The notes under the pieces were generated by a model, which made no database searches, was not told where the DNA came from, and saw only the letters and a program-made list of their open reading frames with translations. A stretch of DNA of 64,000 bases. Source: JADCRZ01 sp965200945 (GTDB lineage: Bacteria > Bacteroidota > Bacteroidia > Chitinophagales > Chitinophagaceae). Position numbers and translations under genes: made by a program. Shown here piece after piece: positions 16,995-27,300 of this stretch. Each line of letters begins with the position of its first letter. Within the stretch, counting starts at the first letter, position 1. The DNA lies in assembly GCA_965200945.1 (NCBI GenBank), contig OZ241749.1, positions 2,790,001 to 2,854,000 of the forward strand, in the 5' to 3' direction.

Positions 16995-18374
16995 TTACAG
17001 GCCGTACTTGTCGACCAGGTAGATAAGCGCCGCAATGTTGACGGCGCCAAGTTCAAGCTCGCGTTTATTGACGTTTTCAAAAACATCGTTGCGCGCATGA
17101 TGCAGGTCGAAATAGCGCTGGGTGTCGGGCGACAATCCGGCAATCGGTGTCTGCAGCGTTCTGCCCAGGGGGTTGATGTCGGAGCCGCCCCCGCCCTGGG
17201 TAAATTCATATACACCATAGGGAACAAACAGCGGCACCCACGCACGGATCTTCTGCAGCTGTATGGCTGGTATGGTAAAGCCAAACCCCCGCGGTGTAAA
17301 GCCGCCGTCATCGCTTTCAAAAGCAAAAAGGTGTTTTTCCCCTTTCTGTTTGGCTTCCTCCGCATATTTGCTTCCGCCCCGTCCGCCGTTCTCTTCGTTG
17401 GCAAACAGCACCACCCGGATGGTATGCTTTGGCTTATAGCCGATCTGCTTCAGCGCCCGCAGCACTTCGATGGCATGTACACAACCGGTACCATCGTCGT
17501 GCGCGCCTTCTGCCGGATCCCACGAATCGAGGTGACCGCCGACGGTGATGATCTCATCCGGTTTTTCGGTGCCTGTCCACTCCCCGATCACGTTGTGACC
17601 GATCGCGTCAGGAAAGAATTGTCCCATGGTTTTCAGGTAACCTTGTACGGCCTTTCCACCCGATAGCACCTGGCTGAGGCGGTCTGCGTCACGCAGCCCC
17701 ATAGCCGCACAAGGTATCTTTAGGTAGGCACTGTCGTAAGAGGTGGACCCGGTATGCGGGTTGTTGTCGGTCGATTCTGACATGGAGCGGATGAGCACGC
17801 CGAGCGCACCGTATTTTGCAGCGCGGCTGGGGCCCGATCTCCGGTACAATCCGGATTCGGCATAAGCACGCATGGTAACGATGTAGCGCGGATTGAACGG
17901 ATAATTGTAAAACACGATCTTGCCTTTCACCTCGTCTTTCCTTTTTTCCAGCTCATCGAAATCTTTGATCAGAATGACAGGTGCTTTTATGCCTTCCTTA
18001 CCCGAACCCAGTGAGTTTCCCAGCGCCAGGATATCGAGGTTATCGGTGACTGATTTGCCGTTTTCATCTTTGTACTGCACCCATGCAACATCCTTTCCGC
18101 CGCGTTCCCAGTGGGGCACCATGCATTGCTGCAGATAGGCTTTATCGGCTCCCGCCTGCTGCAGCGCTTTCAGGCCCCAGCTCTCTGCTTTGGGTGTTTG
18201 TGCCGAGCCGGCCAGCCGCGCCCCAACGGTCTTGCATAGTACACGGAGATTTTCATAGGCTTTCCCATTCACCAGGATCTCATCGGCGATGGTTCTTATG
18301 TACGCAGAATCGTCCGTTTGCGCATGGGCCTGCGAGCCCAGCAGGAGGAGAAAAGAGTACAGGAATTTTCTCAT
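16995..18374 (-). CDS. Secreted M28 metallopeptidase, carboxypeptidase Q-like
   Basis: A 459-residue exported zinc exopeptidase of the plasma glutamate carboxypeptidase (CPQ) type. The signal peptide is MRKFLYSFLLLLGSQAHAQ. A protease-associated insertion follows near residues 125-240. The zinc site is spelled by GGHLDSWDPAEGAHDDGTG (His and Asp), ANEENGGRGG (catalytic and metal Glu), ESDDGGFTPRG (Asp) and DLHHARNDVFENVN (His). These are all the ligands expected for a two-zinc M28 enzyme, so it should be active. It probably works in the periplasm or outside the cell on small peptides. It heads a two-gene unit with the small anchored protein downstream. Confidence 0.92.
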   Translation of the reverse strand: MRKFLYSFLLLLGSQAHAQTDDSAYIRTIADEILVNGKAYENLRVLCKTVGARLAGSAQTPKAESWGLKALQQAGADKAYLQQCMVPHWERGGKDVAWVQYKDENGKSVTDNLDILALGNSLGSGKEGIKAPVILIKDFDELEKRKDEVKGKIVFYNYPFNPRYIVTMRAYAESGLYRRSGPSRAAKYGALGVLIRSMSESTDNNPHTGSTSYDSAYLKIPCAAMGLRDADRLSQVLSGGKAVQGYLKTMGQFFPDAIGHNVIGEWTGTEKPDEIITVGGHLDSWDPAEGAHDDGTGCVHAIEVLRALKQIGYKPKHTIRVVLFANEENGGRGGSKYAEEAKQKGEKHLFAFESDDGGFTPRGFGFTIPAIQLQKIRAWVPLFVPYGVYEFTQGGGGSDINPLGRTLQTPIAGLSPDTQRYFDLHHARNDVFENVNKRELELGAVNIAALIYLVDKYGL

Positions 18375-18562
18375 GCAGTTATTTTTTTAAAGATAGCCAA
18401 ACATTCTGTTCGGATCGGCAGTTACTGTGAAAAGCCAGGCGGGCGGCAGCGGCAAATTGCGCAGGTGTTACCGTTGCGGAATGGGCCAAAAGACATCTCG
18501 ACAGGCATATCCAGACTGGCAGGATTTATGTTTACAATCAAGAACATGGAAAATTTCAGCTT

Positions 18563-19690
18563 ATGAGAATCGGGATCGTATGCTACCCTACATTCGGCGG
18601 CAGCGGTGTGCTTGCCACCGAACTCGGAAAGGCACTGGCAGACAAAGGCCACCAGGTTCATTTCATTACCTATCAGCAACCGGTGCGTCTGAATGTTTTC
18701 AACGCCAATATTTTTTATCATGAAGTGCGGGTGCCCACCTATCCCCTCTTCGATTATCCTCCATACGAAACGGCCCTGGCCAGCACCATGGTAGATGTGG
18801 TCAGCAACAATGACCTCGATCTACTGCATGTGCACTATGCGATCCCCCATGCATCTGCTGCCTATATGGCAAAAAAGATCCTCGAAAAACAAAACAAAAA
18901 AATACCGGTGATAACGACCCTCCACGGTACGGATATCACCCTGGTGGGAAAAGACAAAACATATGCGCCGGTGGTCACGTTCTCGATCAACGAAAGCGAT
19001 GCCATCACCGCCGTATCGAACAACCTGCGGGAGGAAACCTTCCGTTTTTTCAGGATCGAAAAAGAGATCGAAGTGATCCATAATTTTGTGGATGTAGGCC
19101 GCTTTCAGAAAAAGCCGATCGATGCATTCAGACGCGTGATCGCACCGGATGGTGAATGTCTCTTGCTGCATGCATCCAATTTCCGCCGTATTAAAAGAGT
19201 AGAAGATGCCGTGCGCATTTTTGCCGGCATTCACAAACAGATACCCTGCAAAATGCTGTTCGTAGGCGACGGGCCCGAAAGACCCGGCGCTGAAAGCCTT
19301 TGCCGGGAACTCAATGTATTCAATGATGTACGCTTCGTAGGCAAGCAGGAACAGATGGAAGATATCCTGCCCATTTCGGATCTGTTTATCCTGCCTTCGG
19401 AATATGAAAGCTTCGGGCTGGCCGCGCTCGAGGCCATGGCGGCCGGCGTACCGGTGATCAGCACCAATGCGGGCGGGCTCCCTGAAGTGAATATCGAAGG
19501 ACAGACAGGATATATGAGCCATGTGGGAGATGTGGAAGACATGACGGCGAAAGCACTGAGCATCCTCACCGATAAAGAGAAGCTGACTCAGTTTAAAGAA
19601 AGGGCCAAACATCAGGCGGCCCTGTTCGACATTCACAATATCATTCCCAAGTATGAAGCGTTGTACAACCGCTTCTGCGATTGCACATAG
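18563..19690 (+). CDS. bshA: N-acetyl-alpha-D-glucosaminyl L-malate synthase (bacillithiol biosynthesis)
   Basis: Family GT4 glycosyltransferase transferring GlcNAc from UDP-GlcNAc to L-malate, the first step of bacillithiol synthesis. The 375 residues begin MRIGIVCYPTFGGSGVLATE, a BshA signature. HYAIPHASAAYMA lies near residue 92 and TTLHGTDITLVG near 117. NFRRIKRVEDAVRIF near 208 belongs to the nucleotide-sugar-binding domain. GDGPER and the GT4 EX7E motif ESFGLAALE (near 276) complete it, with NAGGLPEV after. No bshB or bshC is in the window. It implies bacillithiol as a low-molecular-weight thiol, as known in other Bacteroidota. Confidence 0.94.
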   Translation: MRIGIVCYPTFGGSGVLATELGKALADKGHQVHFITYQQPVRLNVFNANIFYHEVRVPTYPLFDYPPYETALASTMVDVVSNNDLDLLHVHYAIPHASAAYMAKKILEKQNKKIPVITTLHGTDITLVGKDKTYAPVVTFSINESDAITAVSNNLREETFRFFRIEKEIEVIHNFVDVGRFQKKPIDAFRRVIAPDGECLLLHASNFRRIKRVEDAVRIFAGIHKQIPCKMLFVGDGPERPGAESLCRELNVFNDVRFVGKQEQMEDILPISDLFILPSEYESFGLAALEAMAAGVPVISTNAGGLPEVNIEGQTGYMSHVGDVEDMTAKALSILTDKEKLTQFKERAKHQAALFDIHNIIPKYEALYNRFCDCT

Positions 19691-19710
19691 TTAGATAAGC
19701 CGCTGCTCGA

Positions 19711-21024
19711 CTATCTTCTTAGCCAGAGCTCCGGGTTCAGGTTCTGCTGCCGTTCGTTTGAGATAAGGAAATCCAGTTCTCCATCGCCATCGCTTTTTTC
19801 TGCTACTTTTCCGATCACCTGTCCTCGTTTTACCCCCTGCCCCTTTGCTACTGTTACACTCTCGAGGTTGCTGTAGGTAGTAAAATATTTACCGTGTTTG
19901 ATGATCACACTCTGGGCATCCCCGAGGTAAAAAATGTACGACACTTCACCGTCGAATACCGCTTTCACGGGCTGGCCAGCATCGGTTGCGAACGTAAGAC
20001 CAGGGTTATTATAGGTAACCTTGCCCAGACCCGGAACGGTCGACAGGCCGAAATGCATGGAGATAGATCCCGAACCGATAGGCCATGGAAGACTGCCCCG
20101 GTTCTTTTCGAAATCATCCGACAATGCCCTAGCGGCCGGATCATCATCGAACACACTTTTGGTGGCTTTGATCACCCGGCTATCATTGCGGGCCGCCGGC
20201 GCCGAAGTAGAAGCCGAAGGTGCGGTGGTGGTGGCTGGTGCGTTCTTGCCTGCATTTGCCAGGGCATCCGCTTTTTTACGGGCCGCTGCTTCCCTGGCAG
20301 CTGCCTCTGTTGCCCGCCTGATGGCAGCAGCGATGGCTGAACCCAGCTTCTGATCCTGCTTCTTTTTGGCAACGATCTCGCTGTTCAGTTCTTTCTCCCT
20401 GGTCTTCAGCTTCGACACAATAGCATCCTTTTCCTTCTTTTCTTCTTCAAGCACCACGCGCTCCTTGTTCTCTTCTGTCAGCACCACCGCCTTCTGAGCC
20501 TTGTTCTGGTTGAGGCCCGATATTTTCTGCTGCAGCATGTCCTGCGTGCGCTCGATGGTAGCAACCTGCTCTTCGCGGTAGTTGCGGTATGATCGCAGGT
20601 AGGCCACGCGCCGTACCGCATCATTGAAGCTGTTGGCGGAAAAAATAAAGTTGAGGAAATAATAATTGCTGCGGTTCTTGTAAGCGTATAGCACGCTCTT
20701 CTGGTATTGCGACTTCAACGTATCCAGGTCTTTCTTGAGCTTGCCGATATCTTTATACGACTGGTTGATGTCGCCATCGATCAGGTTGATCTGCTGGTTG
20801 ATGGTCCCGATCTGGGCCATGCGGAGCTGGAGCTTGCGCTGCACCAGCGATAGCTGTCCAAGTGTTTCTTTGCGGTTTTTCTTTGTTTCATCAAGCGATC
20901 TTTTCACATCGTCTATCTCGCGCTGGATCGCAGCCCGCTGCTTTTCAAGGTCAGATTTGGTTTGCGCATGCAGCATGCCGAGCGACAGGCAAGCAAGAGA
21001 ACACAGAACAACAAATTTTTTCAT
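19711..21024 (-). CDS. EnvC-like coiled-coil/LytM-fold protein with degenerate zinc site
   Basis: A 437-residue exported protein (signal peptide ending GMLHAQ). Two long coiled-coil stretches (about 22-125 and 160-265) flank a YRNYREEQ segment. An Ala/Thr/Ser/Pro-rich linker (about 265-300) and a C-terminal M23/LytM domain (about 320-437) follow. In active LytM enzymes the zinc ligands are HxxxD and HxH. Here the first position reads NNPGLTFAT and the second HGKYFTTYSNL, so key His/Asp are missing. This fits EnvC-type amidase activators, which bind but do not cut peptidoglycan. It is the last gene of the ispF-dut-DUF4292 run, 75 bases after the lipoprotein gene. A role in cell separation is inferred from the family. 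Confidence 0.85.
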   Translation of the reverse strand: MKKFVVLCSLACLSLGMLHAQTKSDLEKQRAAIQREIDDVKRSLDETKKNRKETLGQLSLVQRKLQLRMAQIGTINQQINLIDGDINQSYKDIGKLKKDLDTLKSQYQKSVLYAYKNRSNYYFLNFIFSANSFNDAVRRVAYLRSYRNYREEQVATIERTQDMLQQKISGLNQNKAQKAVVLTEENKERVVLEEEKKEKDAIVSKLKTREKELNSEIVAKKKQDQKLGSAIAAAIRRATEAAAREAAARKKADALANAGKNAPATTTAPSASTSAPAARNDSRVIKATKSVFDDDPAARALSDDFEKNRGSLPWPIGSGSISMHFGLSTVPGLGKVTYNNPGLTFATDAGQPVKAVFDGEVSYIFYLGDAQSVIIKHGKYFTTYSNLESVTVAKGQGVKRGQVIGKVAEKSDGDGELDFLISNERQQNLNPELWLRR

Positions 21025-21099
21025 GTAAGAAGTTTTTCCCGGTCATTGAAAATACAGTCTTATAACAGTTCCCGCAAGCTCCCGGATCAAAAAGAAATG

Positions 21100-21930
21100 T
21101 TATAACGCCTTGTGCAGCTTGTAGTTTTTCGGAATGACAAAAGGCAGGCTGAACGACTGGTTGAAATCATACTGCTTGAAATCCATGTCCACATCGAGCC
21201 TCGACTTTTCCGCGACGGAAATTTTTCTGCCCGTGGCAAAATCAATCCCGTTCTTCTTTTCATAGTTCGAGTAGGTAAGGTCGCAGGTGCGGTTGCGTGC
21301 GGCATTCACATCGTCGAGCTTGCTGTGCTGCACTTCGTAACTGCCGTCGTTGAGGGTGAGCAGATTCTTGAACAGCCTGCCCGAGCTCAGCAGCAGCACG
21401 TTGTTTTCGTTCTTCCTGTAAGAGATGATATTGGAATCGAGGTACACCGGGTTGCCGATGAGGAGGTCCTGCAGGGTCTTGAAATCAAAAGGAAGCTGGA
21501 TCAGCTCCTGCAGATAGCTTACGGAACGGAGCTGGTATTCCTTTTCTTTCTTGTTGAGCACTTTCACGCTGTCGGGCGTAACGAGCACCCTGAATGCCTC
21601 ATAGCTGAAGATGGTGGCGTTGATCGACAGCCAGATGGCGCTGTCTTTCACGATGCGGGTGAACACCGTCAGGTCGGGGCCCTTGCCATCCTTGTCGGTG
21701 TATTCCACTTTTATTTTTGCGGAGAAGGTCCTGAAATCGATCCTGTTTTTTTGAACGGACCCCAGAATGTCATGAATGAACTTCACTGAGTCTGCCTTCG
21801 TATCATGCACGATGATGGTCTGCGCCGTATCCTTTTTTGCAATGGCCGTCTGTATCTTCCGGGTAGAATGGCAACCGCTGCCGATGATCATCACTAGTCC
21901 GCTCAGTACAAAAAACAGGCTGTATTTCAT
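21100..21930 (-). CDS. DUF4292 probable lipoprotein
   Basis: A 276-residue protein with an N-terminal hydrophobic segment ending in IIGSGCHSTRK. The Cys is a plausible lipidation site, although the residues before it are not ideal. The rest is beta-rich (FRTFSAKIKVEYTDKDGKGP, AIWLSINATIFSYEAFRVLV, FDFKTLQDLLIGNPVY), as in DUF4292, which has a LolA/LppX-like lipoprotein-carrier fold. DUF4292 genes are commonly found next to M23 peptidases in Bacteroidota, as here. It starts 6 bases after the dut stop, so it is in the same operon. A role in envelope lipid or lipoprotein handling is inference only. Confidence 0.8.
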   Translation of the reverse strand: MKYSLFFVLSGLVMIIGSGCHSTRKIQTAIAKKDTAQTIIVHDTKADSVKFIHDILGSVQKNRIDFRTFSAKIKVEYTDKDGKGPDLTVFTRIVKDSAIWLSINATIFSYEAFRVLVTPDSVKVLNKKEKEYQLRSVSYLQELIQLPFDFKTLQDLLIGNPVYLDSNIISYRKNENNVLLLSSGRLFKNLLTLNDGSYEVQHSKLDDVNAARNRTCDLTYSNYEKKNGIDFATGRKISVAEKSRLDVDMDFKQYDFNQSFSLPFVIPKNYKLHKAL

Positions 21931-21936
21931 ATTAAT

Positions 21937-22377
21937 CTATTTTCCGGTATGGCCAAACCCTCCATGGCTTCTGCTGGTGACGGTAGTGCTTTCAACCTGC
22001 ACCCATTCCACCGCTTCCACCCTGTTCACGATCATCTGTGCGATGCGGTCGCCGTGATGGATCTGGTGCGGCTCTGCCGACAGGTTGATGAGGATCACCT
22101 TCAGCTCCCCGCGGTAGTCGGCATCGATGGTGCCGGGCGAATTGAGGCAGGTGATGCCGTGTTTCAGCGCCAGCCCGCTTCGCGGCCTGATCTGCGCCTC
22201 GTACCCTTCCGGCAGTTCGATGAGCAGACCGGTGGGCACCGCCATGCGTTGCAGCGGTGCAAGCGTGACCGGCTCCGCCAGATCGGCCATGATGTCCATA
22301 CCGGCGGCGCCTTCCGTTGCATAGGCGGGCAGTGGATTCGACGACTGGTTGATGACCTTTACGGAGACGGGTGGCAT
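21937..22377 (-). CDS. dut: dUTP diphosphatase
   Basis: Hydrolyses dUTP to dUMP and pyrophosphate, keeping uracil out of DNA and supplying dTMP synthesis; homotrimeric. All five dUTPase motifs are present in 146 residues: AGMDIMA (1), PRSGLALKHGI (2), GTIDADYRGELKVILIN (3), GDRIAQMI (4) and the C-terminal RSHGGFGHTGK (5, the ATP-loop-like arm; Arg-Ser replaces the usual Arg-Gly start). It lies 32 bases after ispF and 6 before the DUF4292 gene. Confidence 0.96.
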   Translation of the reverse strand: MPPVSVKVINQSSNPLPAYATEGAAGMDIMADLAEPVTLAPLQRMAVPTGLLIELPEGYEAQIRPRSGLALKHGITCLNSPGTIDADYRGELKVILINLSAEPHQIHHGDRIAQMIVNRVEAVEWVQVESTTVTSRSHGGFGHTGK

Positions 22378-22409
22378 GGTTGCAAAAATAAGGATTCAGG
22401 CCCCAGGCC

Positions 22410-22892
22410 CTAACCCTTTTTTTGAAGCAGCACGGTCGCATACGCCACGAGCCCTTCGCCTCTTCCGGCGAAACCCATTTTTTCGGTGGTGGTGGCTTTC
22501 ACAGACACATCTTCGGTGGTTACACCGAGGATGCCGGCGATGGTGCTGCACATGAGCGGCTTATAGTCTTTGATCTTCGGAGCTTCCAGGCAGACGGTGG
22601 CATCCACATTTACGACGCCATAGCCTTTTTCCGTGATCAGCTCATAACACCGCTTGAGCAGTATCTTGCTGTCGATGTCTTTGTAAGCCGGTGATGTATC
22701 CGGGAAGTGAAGGCCGATATCCCCGAGTGCGAGGGCGCCGAGCAGCGCATCGCAGATGGCATGAAGCAGCACGTCGGCATCGCTGTGCCCCACGCTGCCT
22801 TTGGCGGAAGGGATCTCCACCCCTCCCAGCCACAGTTTCCTTTCTTCCGCAAGCTGGTGAAAATCGATGCCCGAGCCGATCCTGTAAGACAT
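22410..22892 (-). CDS. ispF: 2-C-methyl-D-erythritol 2,4-cyclodiphosphate synthase
   Basis: Catalyses the MEP-pathway cyclisation that releases CMP and forms MEcPP for isoprenoid synthesis; zinc-dependent homotrimer. The 160 residues contain GSGIDFHQLAEE (metal Asp and His), LGGVEIP, GHSDADVLLHAICDALLGA (metal His), DIGLHFPDT, and the C-terminal SVKATTTEKMGFAGRGEG. It heads the minus-strand run ispF, dut, DUF4292 lipoprotein, EnvC-like. The upstream porV gene is separated from it by a strong terminator, so ispF should have its own promoter in the short gap just after that hairpin. Confidence 0.97.
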   Translation of the reverse strand: MSYRIGSGIDFHQLAEERKLWLGGVEIPSAKGSVGHSDADVLLHAICDALLGALALGDIGLHFPDTSPAYKDIDSKILLKRCYELITEKGYGVVNVDATVCLEAPKIKDYKPLMCSTIAGILGVTTEDVSVKATTTEKMGFAGRGEGLVAYATVLLQKKG

Positions 22893-22909
22893 AGAACAAT
22901 TTGCTTTGG

Positions 22910-22963
22910 TATAAAAAAGAAAGGCTGTTTCAGCGGCCGGCTTGCCGGATACTGAAACAGCCT
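22910..22963 (-). terminator. Rho-independent terminator of porV
   Basis: AGGCTGTTTCAG (22922-22933) pairs perfectly with CTGAAACAGCCT (22952-22963), with an inner CCGGC-TT-GCCGG stem. On the minus strand a TTTCTTTTTT tract follows. It lies 15 bases past the porV stop and separates porV from ispF. Confidence 0.9.
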
Positions 22964-22977
22964 GCAGAAATAAAGAA

Positions 22978-24141
22978 TTATTGCTGTTCTTCCTTGTTGA
23001 AATCGAATACGATCCCGAAACGCAGGGTGTTGGAAAGCGGGTTCTGATTGATGCCGCTGCCCGATGGAATGATATAGGAGAAGTTCAGTCCGAACACATT
23101 GTACTTAAGACCGGCTCCCAGGGTGAAATATTTTCTGTTGCCCTTGGTCTTGTCTTCGTAAAAATAACCGGCACGCAGCGCGAACTGGTTATTGTACCAG
23201 TATTCGGCGCCGGCCGATACCTGAAGTTCTTTCAGCTCTTCGCTCATGCCGCCGGGCGCATCGCCCAGCGAGCTGAACCAGCTGCTGATAACGGTCTTGT
23301 TGCGGTAGTTGACCTGCCGGGAAGAATCGATTGAAGGGTCGCCCGAAGCCGTTGGCGGTGTGGGCACCAGCAGCTTGTTTACATCAACTGCAAAAGTGAT
23401 CTTGTTGCTTTCATCGTACACTTTGGTGTAGGCAGCTCCCAGTCCGAGATTGGCCGGAATAAAATCTTTCTGCCTGGCGTCGGTGGTGTAACCGATCTTG
23501 CCGCCCAGGTTGCTTACCACGGCGCCAAAGCTCCAGCCCTGGCCGCTTTCGCTGGGGTTCTTGTAGTACCAGCTGATATCACCGGCCACGGTGTTGCCGG
23601 CCTTGTAGGTGGTACCGGTACCCACATCGCCTTTTGCCAGGCTTGAGTTGATGTATCGGAGCGCGATGCCAAGCCCCATTCCTTCCGACAGCTTGCGGGA
23701 ATAACCCAGGTCGAAGGAAACTTCGCGGGGTTTGTATGCATACAGGTCTTCGCCACGATCGTTGGTGAACTGGATATTACCCAGGCTGAAATAACGCAGG
23801 GAACCGGAGATGGCCTGCTGGTCGTCGAGTTTGTAGTAACCTGCTGCAGTGGCCAGGTACACATCGTTGAGGCCCAATCTTTTTAACCAGGGAGTGTAGG
23901 TGAGGCTGACACCGCCCGGACTTGTATTAAAAGGGGTTTTTGCGAGGTTCCAGAAGGCAGAGTTGGCGTCGGGGAGGGTAGCGATGCCTGTTTCTCCCAT
24001 GCCACCTGCCCGGGCGTCGGGCGAGATCCGCAGAAAAGGAACGGCAGTTGTAACTACATTGATGGTTTGTTGGGCATGAAGGGTCGCAGAACCAGTCATA
24101 AGCAATAGAAAAAGCAGAAACGGTTCAGTCAGTTTTCTCAT
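22978..24141 (-). CDS. porV: Type IX secretion system outer-membrane protein PorV (LptO)
   Basis: A 387-residue barrel of the FadL-like PorV family. It shuttles type IX cargo from the translocon to the PorU sortase. The signal peptide is MRKLTEPFLLFLLLMTGSATLHAQ. The mature start carries the family block VPFLRISPDARAGGMGETG followed by DANSAFWNLAKTPF. Alternating strands continue to the end, with LSYTPWLKRLGLNDVY-type text and a C-terminal LRFGIVFDFNKEEQQ. It lies 170 bases downstream of porU on the same strand, the usual porU-porV order. A perfect-stem terminator follows, and its product is the direct partner of the upstream gene. Confidence 0.96.
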   Translation of the reverse strand: MRKLTEPFLLFLLLMTGSATLHAQQTINVVTTAVPFLRISPDARAGGMGETGIATLPDANSAFWNLAKTPFNTSPGGVSLTYTPWLKRLGLNDVYLATAAGYYKLDDQQAISGSLRYFSLGNIQFTNDRGEDLYAYKPREVSFDLGYSRKLSEGMGLGIALRYINSSLAKGDVGTGTTYKAGNTVAGDISWYYKNPSESGQGWSFGAVVSNLGGKIGYTTDARQKDFIPANLGLGAAYTKVYDESNKITFAVDVNKLLVPTPPTASGDPSIDSSRQVNYRNKTVISSWFSSLGDAPGGMSEELKELQVSAGAEYWYNNQFALRAGYFYEDKTKGNRKYFTLGAGLKYNVFGLNFSYIIPSGSGINQNPLSNTLRFGIVFDFNKEEQQ

Positions 24142-24311
24142 CTAAATTGATTTTGTCGTTTGTAGGTAACCTCTACGGCTTCGGATATTCAATACCTGTT
24201 CCAACGGGTTTACCGTGTTCAGATAAACATCCACCAAGTGAGCTCCTGTAAATTGTTTAACGTAAAGGTGTAATCAATCTGCGGCTAAAATAATGATTTT
24301 GAACAATTCGA

Positions 24312-27300
24312 CTACCAAATCAACAAGTTTCCGGCTTTAACTGCCCTGGTATTCAGATCTGTAATAGCAATGATCCGGTAAAAATAGACGCCTTTGTGCG
24401 GTTTCGCCCCCGTCTCGTCTTTTCCATCCCAGTCAACGTCACAAAAACGGCTTCCATTTGGATTTATTGTTTTTTTAACAGCTTTTATCAGCTGCCCTTC
24501 CGGAGTATATATCATAACAGACACCGCCATCGTCCTGACAGCTGCATCATACTCAAAATGAAATCTGGTGCCCGCCAGAACCGGGTTTGGATAATTGACC
24601 GCCCGCAGGATGGAAAACGTTTTTCCAGCGACGACCGTGAAGTCGATGCCCACCTCCGCGGAGTTGTTGGCCGCATCCCAGGCTTTTATTTTCAGCCTGT
24701 GTTTTCCTTCCGCCAATCCATACAGCTGATACCGCACGACGCCCTGCCGGTATTGGTTCGGATCGGTTTCGTAGAAGGAGTTCAGCGTGTACACAGCTTT
24801 GCCATCGTCGAGTACCGCCGTCAGGTCGTGCCCGATGCCTGTGCCGGTGATGTTGATGCCTGAACTGTCGTACAGCTTCACGAATAGTAGCGGGTTCTGG
24901 TCCGTTTCGCTGCCGTTCACGAAAGCCTCGCTGTTGAGATAGGCCCCGACCACCGGGCCGGTAACATCGGCCGGATTTTGCGAACCTCCTACCAGGAAGC
25001 GGGTATCGGCGCCGTTTGCATCACGGCTGCTGCCCCGGGCGTAGTAGCTGATCTTGCCCGGCCCGAATCTATAATCGATGTCTTTCGGAACCACGAAGCC
25101 GTACCTGAACTCCCCGCTCCTTACATCGGCCGTGCCTTTGAACAGCACATGATCCTGCACCGGGAAGCTTGCCTTCATGCTTTCCGGATCATTCGCCAGG
25201 GTACTTACCGGCAGGGCTTTATCATACACGGTGATCCGGACGGTTCCATTGAAATCATTGATCCTGCTTCCCGACTGATCCGTTACCTGTCCGGCCAGAT
25301 CATATTGCTGCAAGGCCTTCAGGGTGTCGTTTGCCCCTACCGGCCGGCCGTTGACGAGGTTCGTGCGTACCTGGTATTCCGGAAATGCCAGCGTGAGCGC
25401 AGGATCGCCGAGCAGTGTGAACTTGCGGTTGTTGGCGATGTCGCTGAAGGTCTGGTAAGTGTAATTCTTGGCGCGTTGTACGGCTTCACCGAGGCTGTAA
25501 TAGCCGCCGTCAGGCTTTCGCTGCAGCGCTACCCGCATGTAGTTCTGATTGAGGATGCGGTTACTGTAGGCAAAGACCAGCCGCGTGGTTGTCATCAGTG
25601 CAATGGCGCCGGTTTTTTCGCGAAGAAGGATGTCTTCTCCGAGAGAATAATTTCCCGGGTTGTCATACGGTGCAAAATCGCAGGTGGCTGTTATAAAGAG
25701 AGGCAGTTTGCCGGCGTTGTTCCAGGAGGCGGCGATGCTTTGGTCGAGCACTACTTCTTCCGCCAGGCGGCGGGCGCTGCCATGTCCGCTGTAATTCCAG
25801 ATCAGCGTACCGCTGTTGATGCCGTTGTTGATCTCCTGGTTCACGGCCGGGTAGCGGCCGCCCGCCGAAGTGCTTTCCTGCGGGTAGGCGTCGAGGTAGA
25901 TTTTTACAGGAAGGAACGCGCTGTTTACGGTGTCCGCTGTGGCCGCGATCGACTCGGCATCCTGGAGATGGAGGTTGAAATCTTCGTCGTCGGCAACATA
26001 CGTGATCCGGTTGCGCCAGTCGCCCAGGGCAGAAGTATCCGTGTAGCCGATCACTTTGTCAACATAAGCCCGGGCCTGCGCAGCCGTGGCCACGGGTACG
26101 CGCCCGATGCCGATCCGGAGCAGGTTTACGGTGGCATCCGAACCAATGTTCCCGGTGTCGTCCAGAAATCCGAAAAAATCATCAGACGTGTAGGTGGCCA
26201 GCGGATCGATGGAGGCGCTGCTTTCGTAAGCCGGCACCAGGCTGGTATTTCCGCTCAGCCGGTTCTTGTAATCGTATGAAGCGTCTCCGAACAGCAGCAG
26301 GTATCTGGGCCTTTTCGACGGGTCGTTGCCGGCCCGGTCGTAAAACATCTTCACAAAATCGCGCAGCGCTGTGGGATCGGGCGAACCCGAGGCAAACTCG
26401 TTGTAGATGGCGGCTGTATTTACGACAGTTACTTTGAGGTGATCTCTTTGCATGTGATAAGCTGCCAGCCGCACAGCTTCGCTGTATACAGCCGGATGGG
26501 TAACAATGATCATGTCCGTAGCTGCGGCAGCGTGCAGGTTCTGGTTGTCGACCCTGCCGATGGCTTGTGGCGCAGGGAAGCTGCCGGTAAAAGCGACATA
26601 TTCATGCAACGTACTGCAATCGTTGCTGAACCGGAGCTCTGTGCCGGCGAGCTGCGAAGAGAGGCGGTAAGGCAATAAAGGGTCTGTTACATCCCAAACC
26701 TGCGTGCTGGATGTGGCTCCCTGTACCGAGAAGAGCGCCGCCGCCCCTGTGCGTACGCCGGCAACATCACGGAAAAGCAGGGGGTCGGAACCCGCCAGCG
26801 TCAGGCTTCTACGCATGCCGACTTCGAACCAGTCGAGCCATCCCTGAGCGCCAAAGGCCGAAGACTGGTAGGTATAGGTGAGGCGGGCGGAAGAACCGGC
26901 CAGGGTGAAAGTGGCCCCGGCAACGGAAGTGGCCCCAAAAAGATCCAGGTTGCCCGAGCCAACCGCGGGCAGCGTATGCACAAGCACCGGCGTACTGTTA
27001 ACGGCTACCGAGAACTGGCTGCCACTGCCGATGGAGCGCGAGATGCAGCCCGAGCGGAGGGTGCTGCTACCGGAAAGAAGATTTGGAAGCGGAATGAAAA
27101 ACGAACGGCTGGCGTTTGCGCCGCCAGCGGAAAAATCTTCGCCATACCAGTTCTTGCCGCTGCCGAGCAGGTTGATGGAATCCAGCTCATGGTAATAATG
27201 CTCATCGAAAGAAGTGACGGCAGGCCCTGTTGCCGCCGGGCCTGCAACCGTTGCGATCCGCTTACCGGTACCAAACAGGCTGAGAAAGTAAAATGACTGA

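Noticed and set aside
24978..26279. Long plus-strand reading frame opposite porU
   Set aside because: Antisense to the C25 catalytic domain of PorU; no recognisable domain and no start context.
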